64,000 nucleotides of DNA, taken from NCBI RefSeq assembly GCF_902726565.1, contig NZ_CACVAF010000004.1, forward strand, positions 248,001 to 312,000, written 5' to 3'. The notes under the pieces are model-generated. The model was given only the letters and a program-made list of their open reading frames with translations. It was not told the DNA's origin and ran no database searches. Origin of the DNA: Yersinia vastinensis. Its GTDB lineage: Bacteria; Pseudomonadota; Gammaproteobacteria; Enterobacterales; Enterobacteriaceae. Of this stretch, positions 27,104 to 37,182 are shown piece by piece (position 1 is the first letter of the stretch; each line of letters begins with the position of its first letter). Position numbers and translations under genes: made by a program.

Positions 27104-27397
27104 CACTGTCTCCTTAGCACTTAGAACAATAGATTGAGGTAAGCCATGTCTGCGTCATTGGCAGCATGGCACTATAATGATGGCATATTTAGCATGACAT
27201 TTATGCGATTGATTCGTATTTCCATCATTTCGTGTTCACTGCCAGCTTGGCTAATTGCATTACCACTTGCAACCCCTCAGGCCCCATTGTTTACTAAGGG
27301 ACTATTTTATTAGGGCGCTTGCCTTTTCAAGGCAGTGAGTTTGCGCTGATGAGTGCACGAATCTCATTAAGTCCACGACAAACGGCAGAAAGTAACC

Positions 27398-28573
27398 ATG
27401 CAAAAGATGAAAAATGCAGTACAAAACTATGCTTGGGGCAGCACCAATGCACTTACAGAGCTTTATGGCATAGCCAATCCGCAAGGGAAGCCTATGGCGG
27501 AATTGTGGATGGGAGCACACCCAAAAAGCAGTTCTGAAGTTGCAGATGCAAGCGGTCAATGGCATTCATTGCGTGATGTGATTGAACAAAATCCCGATGC
27601 GAATTTAGGCCCCGATGTCTACAAACGTTTCGGTGAGTTACCGTTTCTGTTCAAAGTTCTTTGTGCCGCCCAGCCCCTATCCATCCAAGTTCATCCAAGT
27701 AAAGCGGCTGCAGAAATTGGCTTTGCCAAAGAAAATCAGGCAGGTATTCCGCTGGATGCCGCCGAACGAAATTATAAGGATGCCAACCATAAACCCGAGC
27801 TGGTTTATGCCCTGACACCTTTTCAGGCCATGAATGGTTTCCGCACACTAGATGATATAGAAACATTGCTACAACCACTGGCATCCGCACACCCTGATAT
27901 CGCAGCATTTCTACGTGAACCAGATACCGAACATTTAGCGACACTGTTTGCCAGTTTGTTGAGCATGGCGGGTGAGCCCAAAACGCGCGCCCTTGGCATC
28001 CTAAAAGCGGCACTGAATAATCAATTGGGCGAGCCTTGGGATACCATCCGTAGCATTTCGCGTTTCTACCCAGATGATAGTGGTTTGTTCTCCCCACTGC
28101 TGTTAAACGTGGTGACACTGCAACCTGGCGAAGCCATGTTTTTATATGCCGAGACACCGCATGCCTATTTGGACGGGGTAGCGTTGGAAGTGATGGCGAA
28201 CTCAGATAATGTCTTACGCGCTGGCTTGACACCTAAATTTATCGACATCCCTGAGCTAATGGCAAATCTGCAATTTATTCCTAAACCTGCGAATACTCTG
28301 CTTACTACGCCGCAACAACGAGGTAACGAGTTAGTTTTCCCGATCCCCGTGGAGGATTTTGCTTTTTCCCTACATACCTTAACGCCGGAGCCACAAGTTT
28401 TGGCACAACACAGTGCCGCGATTGTATTTTGTGTTCAAGGTCAGGCCGTATTGAAAAAACAACAACAGGAAATCACGTTACTACCGGGTGAATCCTGTTT
28501 TATTCCAGCCAATGAATCCCCTGTCACGGTGCAAGGCACGGGTTCGATTGCACGTGTCTATAACGCAGACTGA
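27398..28573 (+). CDS. manA: Mannose-6-phosphate isomerase ManA
   Basis: The 391-residue zinc enzyme matches E. coli ManA end to end: MQKMKNAVQNYAWGS, PLSIQVHPSK (zinc-binding Gln and His), NYKDANHKPELVYAL and GVALEVMANSDNVLRAGLTPKFIDIPEL. It interconverts mannose 6-phosphate and fructose 6-phosphate, linking mannose use to glycolysis and supplying mannose for polysaccharides. It is transcribed divergently from fumC, and its promoter lies in the shared gap. Confidence 0.96.
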   Translation: MQKMKNAVQNYAWGSTNALTELYGIANPQGKPMAELWMGAHPKSSSEVADASGQWHSLRDVIEQNPDANLGPDVYKRFGELPFLFKVLCAAQPLSIQVHPSKAAAEIGFAKENQAGIPLDAAERNYKDANHKPELVYALTPFQAMNGFRTLDDIETLLQPLASAHPDIAAFLREPDTEHLATLFASLLSMAGEPKTRALGILKAALNNQLGEPWDTIRSISRFYPDDSGLFSPLLLNVVTLQPGEAMFLYAETPHAYLDGVALEVMANSDNVLRAGLTPKFIDIPELMANLQFIPKPANTLLTTPQQRGNELVFPIPVEDFAFSLHTLTPEPQVLAQHSAAIVFCVQGQAVLKKQQQEITLLPGESCFIPANESPVTVQGTGSIARVYNAD

Positions 28574-28864
28574 ACGAAGTCATTCATTTTGTTGTCTATT
28601 GCTGGCATTTTGTTGCCTTGATAGATAGATTTCGGTGCCGCAACAGAAATGTTGCGCACCAGAATCGATTTTTGAGTTCAGGATCGCTGTTGTCGTAGGC
28701 CAAATAGTTATTCATCGCAATAATATTTGTGTAAGTTTAATCTAAGCCTATATTATTTTGGGGAGTGCTGTTTTTAGGCGCTCTCTTTGGTGTTATTAAA
28801 TAAGTGACTCGTTACCGCGTTCAACATAGTGAATTTGGTGTATTAGAAAAGGATGAACAGAACA

Positions 28865-30394
28865 ATGAAAAAATCGTTAGTGGCTGTCAGCGTCATTGTC
28901 GTACTTGGCGCAGCATGGACTGGAGCCTCGTGGTATACCGGCAAACTGATTGAACAACGTATGGGCGAATTGGTTAACAATGCAAATGGTCAGATCAGAA
29001 CCTTGTTACCAAAAGCTGGAGTCAAACTCGCTTACACCGATTACCAGCGTGGTCTGTTCCGTAGTCAGGTTCGTTATGTGTTACAAGCAGATAGCAGTGT
29101 GGCGGGCGAAAAAGCGTTAAAAGACGGTGATGAAGTGGCTTTCATCGAAACTATTGATCACGGCCCATTCCCGCTCGCGCAGTTAAAGAAATTCAATCTG
29201 ATCCCAAGCATGGCATCGGTTCATACTGAACTTGCCAATACCCCAGCATTGAAGAAACTGTTTGAAGTGACTAAGGGCAAATCACCGTTTACTGCGGATT
29301 CCCGTATTTCATACGGCGGCGACACCTCGTCCGCGATTACCTTCATTCCTATTGATTATCAGCAAAATACCACCACCATGAAATTCTCTGGTGCGCAAAT
29401 TGATGCAGATGTTTCCCGCGATATGCGCGATGTGAAAATGAGTGGGACCAGTGACAGCCTCGTTTTCACTAGCAAAAATCAGTGGGATCAATTGGAGCAA
29501 TTTACGCTGCAAGGTCTGGCACTGAAAAGTGACAGCAATGTAGGTAAATTCGATTTAAGCATTGGTGATCAGCAGCTTGGCATCAAGCAAATGAGTTTCA
29601 GTATTGATGGCAAAGAAACGGCAACACTGGCGGGCTTTAACCTAAATACCCAGTTAGGCGAAACCGATAAAGATTTAAACGGTAAGCTGACTTACACACT
29701 GGACGCCTTAAAAATTCAGGATAATGACTTTGGTTCCGGCAAGCTGGTCTTCACATTCGATCATTTGGATGGTCAAGGTCTGAAGCAATTCACCAATGCT
29801 TATAATCAACAAGTGATGAAGGCATTCCAGGCCGGTGAAAATCTAGATCCTGATGTTTATCAACAGCAAATGGCAGATATGTTGATTGCTAATATCCCAA
29901 GTTTGCTGAAAGGCAACCCAACGATGAGCATTGCACCACTGAGTTGGAAAAATGCCAAAGGGGAAAGTACCTTCACTCTGAATATCGCGTTGACTGACCC
30001 AGCACAAGCTAAGGCAAGTGATGAGCCATTGTTAGCGCAGTCGGTGAAAAAAGTGGATGCCGCACTGACTATCCCGATGCCGATGGCAACCGAAATGACA
30101 ACCCAAGCAGCCCGCCTGCAAGGGTACAGCCCGGAAGAAGCCCAGAAGTTGGCACAACAGCAAGTGCAAGGCATTGCTGCCATGGGCCAGATGTTTAAAC
30201 TGACAACAACCAAAGATGATGTTATCAGCAGCACGATCCAATATGCTGATAATCAAGTGAATTTGAATGGTCAGAAAATGTCGCTGCAAGAATTTGTCGG
30301 TTTGTTTGGTATGTTTGGTGGCGAACCCGCTGAAGAAGATACCGGGGCAGAACCTGAAGATGTCCCGGCAGTGCCCGTTGCGCCTAAACAGTAA
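28865..30394 (+). CDS. ydgA: DUF945 protein YdgA
   Basis: The protein of about 509 residues has an N-terminal signal anchor (MKKSLVAVSVIVVLGAAWTGASWYTGK) and the DUF945 pattern: VDHGPFPLAQLKK-like IDHGPFPLAQLKKFNLIPSMASV, SIAPLSWKNAKGES and the C-terminal GQMFKLTTTKDDVI, NLNGQKMSLQEFVG. The C-terminal tail is acidic and proline-rich. YdgA is a periplasm-facing inner membrane protein of unclear function. ATG 28865 matches the E. coli start; ATG 28853 is four codons upstream in frame. The gene follows manA as in E. coli. Confidence 0.9.
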   Translation: MKKSLVAVSVIVVLGAAWTGASWYTGKLIEQRMGELVNNANGQIRTLLPKAGVKLAYTDYQRGLFRSQVRYVLQADSSVAGEKALKDGDEVAFIETIDHGPFPLAQLKKFNLIPSMASVHTELANTPALKKLFEVTKGKSPFTADSRISYGGDTSSAITFIPIDYQQNTTTMKFSGAQIDADVSRDMRDVKMSGTSDSLVFTSKNQWDQLEQFTLQGLALKSDSNVGKFDLSIGDQQLGIKQMSFSIDGKETATLAGFNLNTQLGETDKDLNGKLTYTLDALKIQDNDFGSGKLVFTFDHLDGQGLKQFTNAYNQQVMKAFQAGENLDPDVYQQQMADMLIANIPSLLKGNPTMSIAPLSWKNAKGESTFTLNIALTDPAQAKASDEPLLAQSVKKVDAALTIPMPMATEMTTQAARLQGYSPEEAQKLAQQQVQGIAAMGQMFKLTTTKDDVISSTIQYADNQVNLNGQKMSLQEFVGLFGMFGGEPAEEDTGAEPEDVPAVPVAPKQ

Positions 30395-30412
30395 CCGCCT
30401 AAAGTCAAATGC

Positions 30413-30442
30413 AAAACGGGGCCTGATGGCTCCGTTTTTTTT
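30413..30442 (+). terminator. Rho-independent terminator after ydgA
   Basis: AAAACGGGGCC and GGCTCCGTTTT pair around TGAT with one G-T pair and run into eight T. Confidence 0.92.
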
Positions 30443-30490
30443 GGCTGCTTCTCATCTGCTATTCACCATCGACACCATCGATCATTGAGA

Positions 30491-31522
30491 TCACGCCGAG
30501 CCCCTACGGATCAACACTGGCGGTAATATAACGTTTTGCAGTTGCAGATCGACGCCCGCGATACGCTGAAGTAACCGCTGGCCTGCACTGTAGCCAATCT
30601 CTCTGGCAGAGCTGGTGATAAAGGTTAAAGGCGGCTCAGTGAGTTCAGCTTCCGGCACATCGCCAAAGCCAATCAAAGCGACTTGTTGATCGAGATAAGT
30701 ATCAACCCCGGCGCTGCCAATTGTCCGACCGGTGCGCAAAATACCAAAATAAGCCCCTAGCGCGACGGATGCCTGATGACAAACAATGGCGCTGACATTA
30801 GGGTGATGGCGCAACAAATCTTCTGCTGCATCGGCCGCCGCTTGTTGATAACTATCACACTCCACCACCCATTCCGACCGAAATGGCAACCCATATTGCA
30901 CTAATGTGGCGCAAAAGCCCCCCAGCCGCTCTGCTCGGGTTAACGAATGAGAATGCCCCCCCAAATAGGCAATTTGTCGATGACCACGGTCAATGAGAAA
31001 CTCGGTCGCCATTTTGGCGGCTTGCATATTGTCTGGGCGTACCACATCCACACCATCCAAGACATTTGATCGAGCGGCGCAAATTAATGGAATATCATGC
31101 TTGGCGGCTTTTTCTTGTAGCCCCATTTCCCGTTTAGCACCACCACCGAGCACCAAACCATCAACCCCTTGATCAATGAGTGTATCAAAACACCTTAGCA
31201 ACCCTTTGCCCTCGCGACCACTCTGGGTCAGAAACAACACTTTGCCCTCTGCCTCAATTGCCTGACTCAATCCCGCCGTCATTTCAGCATAAAAAGGATC
31301 GCCAATATCACGGACGATCAAGCCAATCACCCCTGATTCCCCACCTCGCAGTTGTGCTGCCTGACGGTTACGGACGTAACCTAACTGCTCAATGGCCTGA
31401 TTAACTCGGTCAGCCGTCGCCGGCGAAATACGTCCTTTGCCACTGATAGCAAGCGAAACAGTCGCGACTGAGACGCCAGCAAATTTGGCCACATCGGTAA
31501 TTGTCGTTTTTTTAATTGTCAT
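30491..31522 (-). CDS. malI: LacI-family repressor MalI
   Basis: The 343-residue protein has the LacI HTH (TITDVAKFAGVSVATVSLAISGKGRISPATADRVNQA, residues about 7-43) and a sugar-binding-like core. Position beside divergent malXY identifies it as MalI, the repressor of malXY and of itself; its natural inducer is not firmly known. Two operator-like palindromes lie in the 329-base gap to malX. Confidence 0.94.
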   Translation of the reverse strand: MTIKKTTITDVAKFAGVSVATVSLAISGKGRISPATADRVNQAIEQLGYVRNRQAAQLRGGESGVIGLIVRDIGDPFYAEMTAGLSQAIEAEGKVLFLTQSGREGKGLLRCFDTLIDQGVDGLVLGGGAKREMGLQEKAAKHDIPLICAARSNVLDGVDVVRPDNMQAAKMATEFLIDRGHRQIAYLGGHSHSLTRAERLGGFCATLVQYGLPFRSEWVVECDSYQQAAADAAEDLLRHHPNVSAIVCHQASVALGAYFGILRTGRTIGSAGVDTYLDQQVALIGFGDVPEAELTEPPLTFITSSAREIGYSAGQRLLQRIAGVDLQLQNVILPPVLIRRGSA

Positions 31523-31640
31523 AACCGCTGATAAGCATTGTTAACTTAGTCTGGTAAATCTTCGTGCTTCAGCACAAAGCCCAATATATCTGGATAAATG
31601 TTACACCCACAGCACTCAATTCATCCTACAAAACAAGCCA

Positions 31641-31656
31641 AGTTAAACGTTTAATC
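31641..31656. promoter_or_regulatory. MalI operator, malI-proximal
   Basis: AGTTAAACGTTTAATC contains a perfect 12-bp palindrome (TTAAACGTTTAA) with the central ACGT typical of LacI-family sites and resembles the E. coli MalI site GATAAAACGTTTTATC. Its centre is 78 bp from that of the second site. Confidence 0.8.
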
Positions 31657-31718
31657 TGATGATTTACTCTAATACAAAAATAGGATCAGTAATTGTGACT
31701 TGCCGCTCATATTATCTG

Positions 31719-31734
31719 GGTTAAACGTTTTATC
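31719..31734. promoter_or_regulatory. MalI operator, malX-proximal
   Basis: GGTTAAACGTTTTATC differs little from the E. coli MalI operator and lies about 120 bases before the malX ATG. It probably covers the malXY promoter. Confidence 0.8.
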
Positions 31735-31851
31735 TTGTTTAACCTCCAGACAGGGAGGCGGGATCGTCGCCATTATCATTAACAAATTGTCGCCAACGGT
31801 TTTTCAACATCACTGTTTTATACATCAGGTATTTTAAGTACAGGAGTCACT

Positions 31852-33462
31852 ATGTCAGCGGTAAAAAAACAAAAAATTACGCTGTGGGAGTTTTTCCAGA
31901 GTTTGGGTAAAACCTTCATGCTACCGGTCGCCCTGCTCTCCTTTTGCGGGATCATGCTGGGTATCGGCAGTTCACTCAGCAGCAGAGACGTCATCACGCT
32001 ATTGCCGTTCATTGGTCATCCTGCCTTCCAACTATTATTTACCTGGATGAGTAAAGTTGGTTCGTTTGCCTTTAGCTTCTTACCGGTTATGTTTGCCATT
32101 GCTATCCCGTTGGGGATGGCGCGTGAAAATAAAGGTGTTGCCGCTTTCTCCGGTTTTGTTGGTTTTGCGGTCTTAAATCTGGCAACCAACTTTTACCTCA
32201 CCACCAGCGGTGTGTTGCCTACAACCGATCCATTGGTGCTGAAAACCCATAATATTCAAAATATTTTGGGTATTCAGTCCATCGATACCGGTATTTTGGG
32301 GGCTGTGATTGTCGGGATTATTGTTTACCTGCTTCATGAGCGTTTCAATACCATTCGCCTACCGGATGCATTAGCGTTCTTCGGCGGTACGCGCTTTGTT
32401 CCTATCGTGACGACAGTGGTTCTCGGGTTAGTCGGTTTATTGATCCCACTGATCTGGCCATGGTTTGCTGCCGGTATTAATGGACTGGGCCGTCTGATTA
32501 ATGGTGCTGGAATGTTTGGTCCGATGATCTTCGGCAGTGGCGAGCGTTTATTACTGCCATTCGGCTTACACCACATATTGGTAGCACTGATTCGCTTTAC
32601 TGAAGCAGGTGGCACCATGGATGTTTGCGGCCACAGTGTCAGCGGTGCTTTAACCATCTTCCAAGCACAACTCTCTTGCCCAACGACCACTGGTTTTTCT
32701 GAAAGCGCTACTCGCTTCCTGTCACAAGGTAAAATGCCGGCATTCCTAGGAGGGTTACCGGGTGCAGCACTGGCTATGTATCACTGTGCTAAACCAGAAA
32801 ACCGTCATAAAATTAAAGGGTTATTAATTTCAGGTGTTGTTGCTTGTGTTATCGGCGGTACCACAGAACCCATTGAGTTCTTGTTCCTGTTTGTGGCGCC
32901 ATTCCTGTATTTGATTCATGCCATCCTGACCGGTCTGGGCTTTACCGTCATGGCATTGCTGGGAGTCACCATCGGCAATACCGATGGCAATATTATTGAT
33001 TTCGTGGTGTTTGGTATTCTGCATGGCACCGCAACCAAATGGTACTGGGTGCCAGTGGTGGCGGGGATCTGGTTTGTTGCTTATTACATGATCTTCCGTT
33101 TTGCTATTCAACACTTCAATATCAAGACACCGGGACGTGAGAATGAAACTGTCGCCAGTAGCAATGCAGAAAAAACGGTCAGTGGTACTGTGACGGGTAA
33201 ATCCGGCTACAACTCCCCTGCTATCTTAACGGCACTTGGGGGCGCTGATAATATTGTCTCACTCGATAACTGTATCACTCGCTTGCGGATGTCGGTTAAA
33301 GATATGAGTCTGGTCAATAAAGACGCGCTGAAAGCCAATCGGGCAATTGGCGTTATTCAACTCAATGACCACAACCTTCAAGTTGTTATTGGTCCGCAAG
33401 TGCAATCGGTGAAAGATGAATTAGACTCACTGATAGGAAATGGACAATTTGCCACGTCCTAA
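31852..33462 (+). CDS. malX: PTS maltose/glucose-type EIICB MalX
   Basis: The 536-residue protein has an EIIC domain of the glucose superfamily (GMARENKGVAAFSGFVGFAVLN, GLHHILVALIRFTEAGGTMDVCG, GTTEPIEFLFLFVAPFLYLIHA) and a C-terminal EIIB domain with the phosphorylated cysteine in DNCITRLRM (Cys about 474). It can carry and phosphorylate glucose and related sugars using a separate EIIA. AGGAG precedes the ATG. It forms an operon with malY. Confidence 0.94.
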   Translation: MSAVKKQKITLWEFFQSLGKTFMLPVALLSFCGIMLGIGSSLSSRDVITLLPFIGHPAFQLLFTWMSKVGSFAFSFLPVMFAIAIPLGMARENKGVAAFSGFVGFAVLNLATNFYLTTSGVLPTTDPLVLKTHNIQNILGIQSIDTGILGAVIVGIIVYLLHERFNTIRLPDALAFFGGTRFVPIVTTVVLGLVGLLIPLIWPWFAAGINGLGRLINGAGMFGPMIFGSGERLLLPFGLHHILVALIRFTEAGGTMDVCGHSVSGALTIFQAQLSCPTTTGFSESATRFLSQGKMPAFLGGLPGAALAMYHCAKPENRHKIKGLLISGVVACVIGGTTEPIEFLFLFVAPFLYLIHAILTGLGFTVMALLGVTIGNTDGNIIDFVVFGILHGTATKWYWVPVVAGIWFVAYYMIFRFAIQHFNIKTPGRENETVASSNAEKTVSGTVTGKSGYNSPAILTALGGADNIVSLDNCITRLRMSVKDMSLVNKDALKANRAIGVIQLNDHNLQVVIGPQVQSVKDELDSLIGNGQFATS

Positions 33463-33578
33463 ATCGATAACCCGCTAGGCTACGACCTACTTAAAAATCG
33501 AGACCCAAGTCCTTGATATTGCCGCTGACAACCGGGCGACATCAGGGACAACGGGTCTATTTGATAAGCGAGATGCTG

Positions 33579-34757
33579 ATGTTTGATTTCTCCACCCCTG
33601 TCGATCGCCACGGCACTTGGTGTACCCAGTGGGACTATATTGCTGACCGATTTGGTGCCGCAGATTTGTTGCCGTTTACTATCTCAGATATGGATTTCCC
33701 TACCGCACCGGTTATTTTACATGCATTGAATAAGCGTATTGAACACGGCGTACTCGGATATAGTCGTTGGCAGCATGAAGATTTTCTGGGATCGGTCCGT
33801 CACTGGTATCAGCAACGTTTTCATTGCCATATCGATACCTCGATGGCGGTTTATGGCCCATCGGTTATCTATATGGTGGCCCAACTGATTCGCTGCTGGT
33901 CAGCGCCCAGCGATTTCGTCGTTACCCATACCCCCGCTTATGACGCCTTCTACAAAGTGATCTTGGGTAATCAACGTCAATTATTGAGCTGCCCACTGCA
34001 TAAAGTCGATAACCAGTGGCAATGTGATATGGCCCATCTAGAAGCCTTGCTGGCACGCCCACAGACCAAAATCTTGCTGCTGTGTAGCCCGCATAACCCC
34101 ACAGGAAAAGTCTGGACCCCTGAAGAATTGACACATATGGCAGAGTTATGCGAACGCCATCAGGTCAAAGTTATTAGTGATGAGATTCATATGGACATGA
34201 CATGGAATGATCAAGTCCATACACCGTGGAGTCAGGTTGGCCAAACACCTTGGGCTTTACTGACCTCGGGATCCAAGACATTTAATATTCCGGCGCTAAC
34301 AGGGGCTTACGGTTTTATCAGTGACACTGAGACCCGAGACATCTATACCCAGATGTTAAAGGGTCGCGACGGCCTCTCTTCTCCGGCGGTGCTGGCGATC
34401 GTCGCACATATCGCCGCTTACCAACAGGCAGAACCTTGGTTGGATGAATTGCGCAGTTATCTGCAAGCCAATCTGGCTTATGTCGCTCAACGGTTAAATG
34501 AAGCCTTTCCAGTATTGAACTGGCAACCGCCGCAAGCGACCTATTTGGCATGGATAGATTTACGACCATTAAATATTGACGATCATCAATTACAAGATGT
34601 TCTGATCGAGCAAGAAAAAGTCGCCATTATGCCCGGATTCACTTATGGCGAAGAAGGCCGTGGCTTCCTACGCCTCAATGTCGGCTGCCCCCGCAGTAAA
34701 GTTGAGTCGGGTATGGATAAGTTAATTAGCGGTATCCAGTTTTTACAGGGGAAATAA
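33579..34757 (+). CDS. malY: Pyridoxal phosphate cystathionine beta-lyase/MalT inhibitor MalY
   Basis: The 392-residue fold-type I aminotransferase-like protein matches MalY: MFDFSTPVDRHGTWCTQWDY, CSPHNPTGKVW, VISDEIHMDM, and the PLP lysine in SGSKTFNIP (Lys233). MalY cleaves cystathionine and also binds and inactivates the activator MalT. The frame is open further upstream, but ATG 33579 corresponds to the E. coli start; ATG 33573 is possible. Confidence 0.94.
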   Translation: MFDFSTPVDRHGTWCTQWDYIADRFGAADLLPFTISDMDFPTAPVILHALNKRIEHGVLGYSRWQHEDFLGSVRHWYQQRFHCHIDTSMAVYGPSVIYMVAQLIRCWSAPSDFVVTHTPAYDAFYKVILGNQRQLLSCPLHKVDNQWQCDMAHLEALLARPQTKILLLCSPHNPTGKVWTPEELTHMAELCERHQVKVISDEIHMDMTWNDQVHTPWSQVGQTPWALLTSGSKTFNIPALTGAYGFISDTETRDIYTQMLKGRDGLSSPAVLAIVAHIAAYQQAEPWLDELRSYLQANLAYVAQRLNEAFPVLNWQPPQATYLAWIDLRPLNIDDHQLQDVLIEQEKVAIMPGFTYGEEGRGFLRLNVGCPRSKVESGMDKLISGIQFLQGK

Positions 34758-34786
34758 CAGCACTTAACCCAAAGACTATTCTTGCG

Positions 34787-34814
34787 CGCCACTCAATCCC
34801 AGAGTGGCGTTTTA
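34787..34814 (+). terminator. Rho-independent terminator after malY
   Basis: CGCCACTC and GAGTGGCG pair around a 7-base loop and are followed by TTTTATT. Confidence 0.88.
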
Positions 34815-34914
34815 TTCGCCTTTCTGAATCATCCCTGCTGAAAATTTAAATAAAAGATATACTACTGAATCACCTAATTTGGACTGAATCAGTTTATATG
34901 CAGTGGGTCAGCAA

Positions 34915-35625
34915 ATGAAAAAGAAAGAATTTATTGCTCAGGACTTATTGAGCAAAATGTACCAATATGGTGAAGATTTACCGGAGAAATTACCGCCAGA
35001 ACGCCAGTTAGCTGAAGAGTATGGTGTGTCACGTTTTACTATTCGTAAGGCATTGGAAAAACTGGCAGCGATTGGTGCAGTGCATATGGTGCAAGGTGCG
35101 GGGATCTTCATCAATCCCGGGGTTGGCAGCAATCCATTAGTGTATAACTCAATCACAGAGAAAAAATTCAACCAAATCAGCTTCCGCCTGATTAGCCTCC
35201 ATAAACGCCGTCCAAACAATGAAGAGCAACAAATATTTAATCTTACTGTGGATGATTTTATTTGGGCATTTTCACGCTTACGTTATATCGATAATCGCAG
35301 AGTTCAAATTGAGAATTCCCGCATGCCGGTGTCAGCATTCCCTGATTTAACCCCCAAGGTCATCGAAAGCTCCATACAGCAATATATTCTCAGTAAAGGC
35401 TATCACCTGTCTCATTCATTAACCCATTATCAGGCGATCAACATCAATAAAGAGCAAGCAGAATTACTCGGATGCAAGAAAGGTATTGCCGCCATGCATA
35501 TCCTTAATCGAGGGATTTTGCAGGACGGCAGTGTATATACCTTCAGTGATATCGTCGATATAGACTATTCCTGTACCTATATTATTCCCTTCAATCAGGA
35601 CAACCTGAAATTTCGACAAAGTTAA
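34915..35625 (+). CDS. GntR/HutC-family regulator
   Basis: The 236-residue protein has an N-terminal GntR winged HTH (LPPERQLAEEYGVSRFTIRKALEKLAAIGAVHMVQGAGIFI, about 29-68) and a C-terminal UTRA effector domain. It probably controls the two neighbours, a dehydratase gene convergent with it and a PTS gene beyond. The start is uncertain: ATG 34915 and GTG 34903 are both possible. These genes interrupt the malY-add order seen in E. coli. Confidence 0.85.
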   Translation: MKKKEFIAQDLLSKMYQYGEDLPEKLPPERQLAEEYGVSRFTIRKALEKLAAIGAVHMVQGAGIFINPGVGSNPLVYNSITEKKFNQISFRLISLHKRRPNNEEQQIFNLTVDDFIWAFSRLRYIDNRRVQIENSRMPVSAFPDLTPKVIESSIQQYILSKGYHLSHSLTHYQAININKEQAELLGCKKGIAAMHILNRGILQDGSVYTFSDIVDIDYSCTYIIPFNQDNLKFRQS

Positions 35626-35657
35626 GTTTGGCGTAGTTAAAAATATATCATGGTCAT

Positions 35658-36857
35658 TTAAGGTGTATGAATGGTGCCATTTGGCAACCGGCTTTGCGTC
35701 CATTCATGAGGTCGATAAACAACAGGGAATTCAGTCGCTAATTTAGCATCAAAATCAACACCAATCCCTGCTTGTTCTATTGGATAAAAATACCCTGACT
35801 CCGGAACCACAGCCCCGGGAAAAACATGAGTGGTATTGGCCGGATAGGCAACAAATTCCTGAATGGCCGCATTGTGCAGGTAAATATTCAGATGCGTATT
35901 AACCGCTGCACCAATGGGTGTCATATCTGGAGGACAATGCCAGGCAAGCCGGACGCCGAAGCTTTGGCAGAAACTGCCCAGTTTCAGCGCCGGAGTAATC
36001 CCACCAATCTGCGAAACATGGCAGCGCAGGAAATCGATCCGGCGGTGAATAATCAGATCTTTCCACTCTGCAGGGTTATTAAACAGCTCGCCCGTCGCGA
36101 GTGGTACTGCAGTTTGATTGCGTATTTGCTCCAGCCACTCATTCTGATTTGGCGGTAAAATGTCTTCAATATAGTAAGGTCGGAAGGCTTCCAACTGTTT
36201 AGCAAATTGTACTGCTTGCTGTGGGAATAGACGCTCATGGACGTCATGTAATATATGAAATTGATTACCATACTTTTCGCGTAAAGCCTTAAACATCGCC
36301 AGCGTATTATCCATATATTGGTCTTGGTCATAATATGCCCCCGCCGTTGGCTCACGAGTGGTATGTATATCCTCAGAATTTCCACCATAGAAACCCAACT
36401 GACAGCGAATATGCCGGTATCCCTGCGCTAATAATTCATCCACCTCATGGTAAAGCCCTTCTAACGTATCGCTGGCGGCGTGACTATACACCGCAATAGC
36501 ATCTTTCGATTTGCCACCAAAAAGCTGATACAGCGGCATGTCAGCTAACTTGCCTTTAATATCCCACAGCGCCATATCAATGCCTGCGATAGCATTGTTA
36601 ATCACCGGGCCATTGCGCCAATAAGCATTGACCATCATCATCTGCCATAAATCTTCAATATTATTGGCATCACGCCCCAGTAATAATGGCCGCAGATATT
36701 CATCCACCATCACTTTAACCGCCAAAGGACGCTGCTGAAATGTGGCACAACCCAACCCAACAACCCCTTTATTAGTTTCAATTTTAACCACCACCAAATT
36801 ATGGCGATCAGGGCGAGTTATTTGACATTCAATGCCTGTGATTAATGTGGGTTGCAT
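35658..36857 (-). CDS. Enolase-superfamily sugar acid dehydratase (RspA/ManD-like)
   Basis: The 399-residue protein belongs to the mannonate dehydratase subgroup of the mandelate racemase family: [36 protein letters not shown] (metal-binding Asp and the catalytic His of ManD-like enzymes), [18 protein letters not shown], and [11 protein letters not shown]. Such enzymes dehydrate D-mannonate, D-gluconate or related acids, although several RspA proteins are almost inactive. ATG 36857 follows AAAGGAG. It is divergent from a PTS gene and convergent with a GntR gene, which suggests a small catabolic unit; the substrate is unknown. Confidence 0.85.
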   Translation of the reverse strand: MQPTLITGIECQITRPDRHNLVVVKIETNKGVVGLGCATFQQRPLAVKVMVDEYLRPLLLGRDANNIEDLWQMMMVNAYWRNGPVINNAIAGIDMALWDIKGKLADMPLYQLFGGKSKDAIAVYSHAASDTLEGLYHEVDELLAQGYRHIRCQLGFYGGNSEDIHTTREPTAGAYYDQDQYMDNTLAMFKALREKYGNQFHILHDVHERLFPQQAVQFAKQLEAFRPYYIEDILPPNQNEWLEQIRNQTAVPLATGELFNNPAEWKDLIIHRRIDFLRCHVSQIGGITPALKLGSFCQSFGVRLAWHCPPDMTPIGAAVNTHLNIYLHNAAIQEFVAYPANTTHVFPGAVVPESGYFYPIEQAGIGVDFDAKLATEFPVVYRPHEWTQSRLPNGTIHTP

Positions 36858-37182
36858 GCAAAGCTCCTTTACAGCACTCAAGTAACCACTCATCCGAACG
36901 GGTTACAAGCTATGCGAAAATAAATAAATTCTTATGAAGTATTTGCTGATTTCACCTTATTTCACGGGGCGTTGTAAACCTTAAATTTAAATGTTTTTTT
37001 TGGTCTGTAATTCAAGCTATTTGTCATAAAAAACCATACCAATTTACTAAAAACCCCCTTAATCAAGCTCAATACACCGAATAATGTGACCTAGGGCATG
37101 ATTTATTGGTTTGTTTTTAACATTGAGTAAAACTATTATCTTTCGCAGTTAATAAAAATAATTATTCCGGTGCGAGGGTTTT
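36858..37182. promoter_or_regulatory. AT-rich divergent promoter region, dehydratase/PTS
   Basis: These 325 bases separate the divergent dehydratase and PTS genes and hold no reading frame I can support. They are AT-rich and must contain both promoters. I found no clear inverted repeat that could be assigned to the GntR protein. Confidence 0.5.

Noticed and set aside
27651-28232. 193-codon frame antisense to manA
   Set aside because: It lies wholly inside a well-conserved gene on the other strand, and its composition is that of a codon-bias shadow.
31694-31709. Possible CRP site in the malI-malX gap
   Set aside because: TGTGA is present, but the second half at the six-base spacing does not match TCACA.
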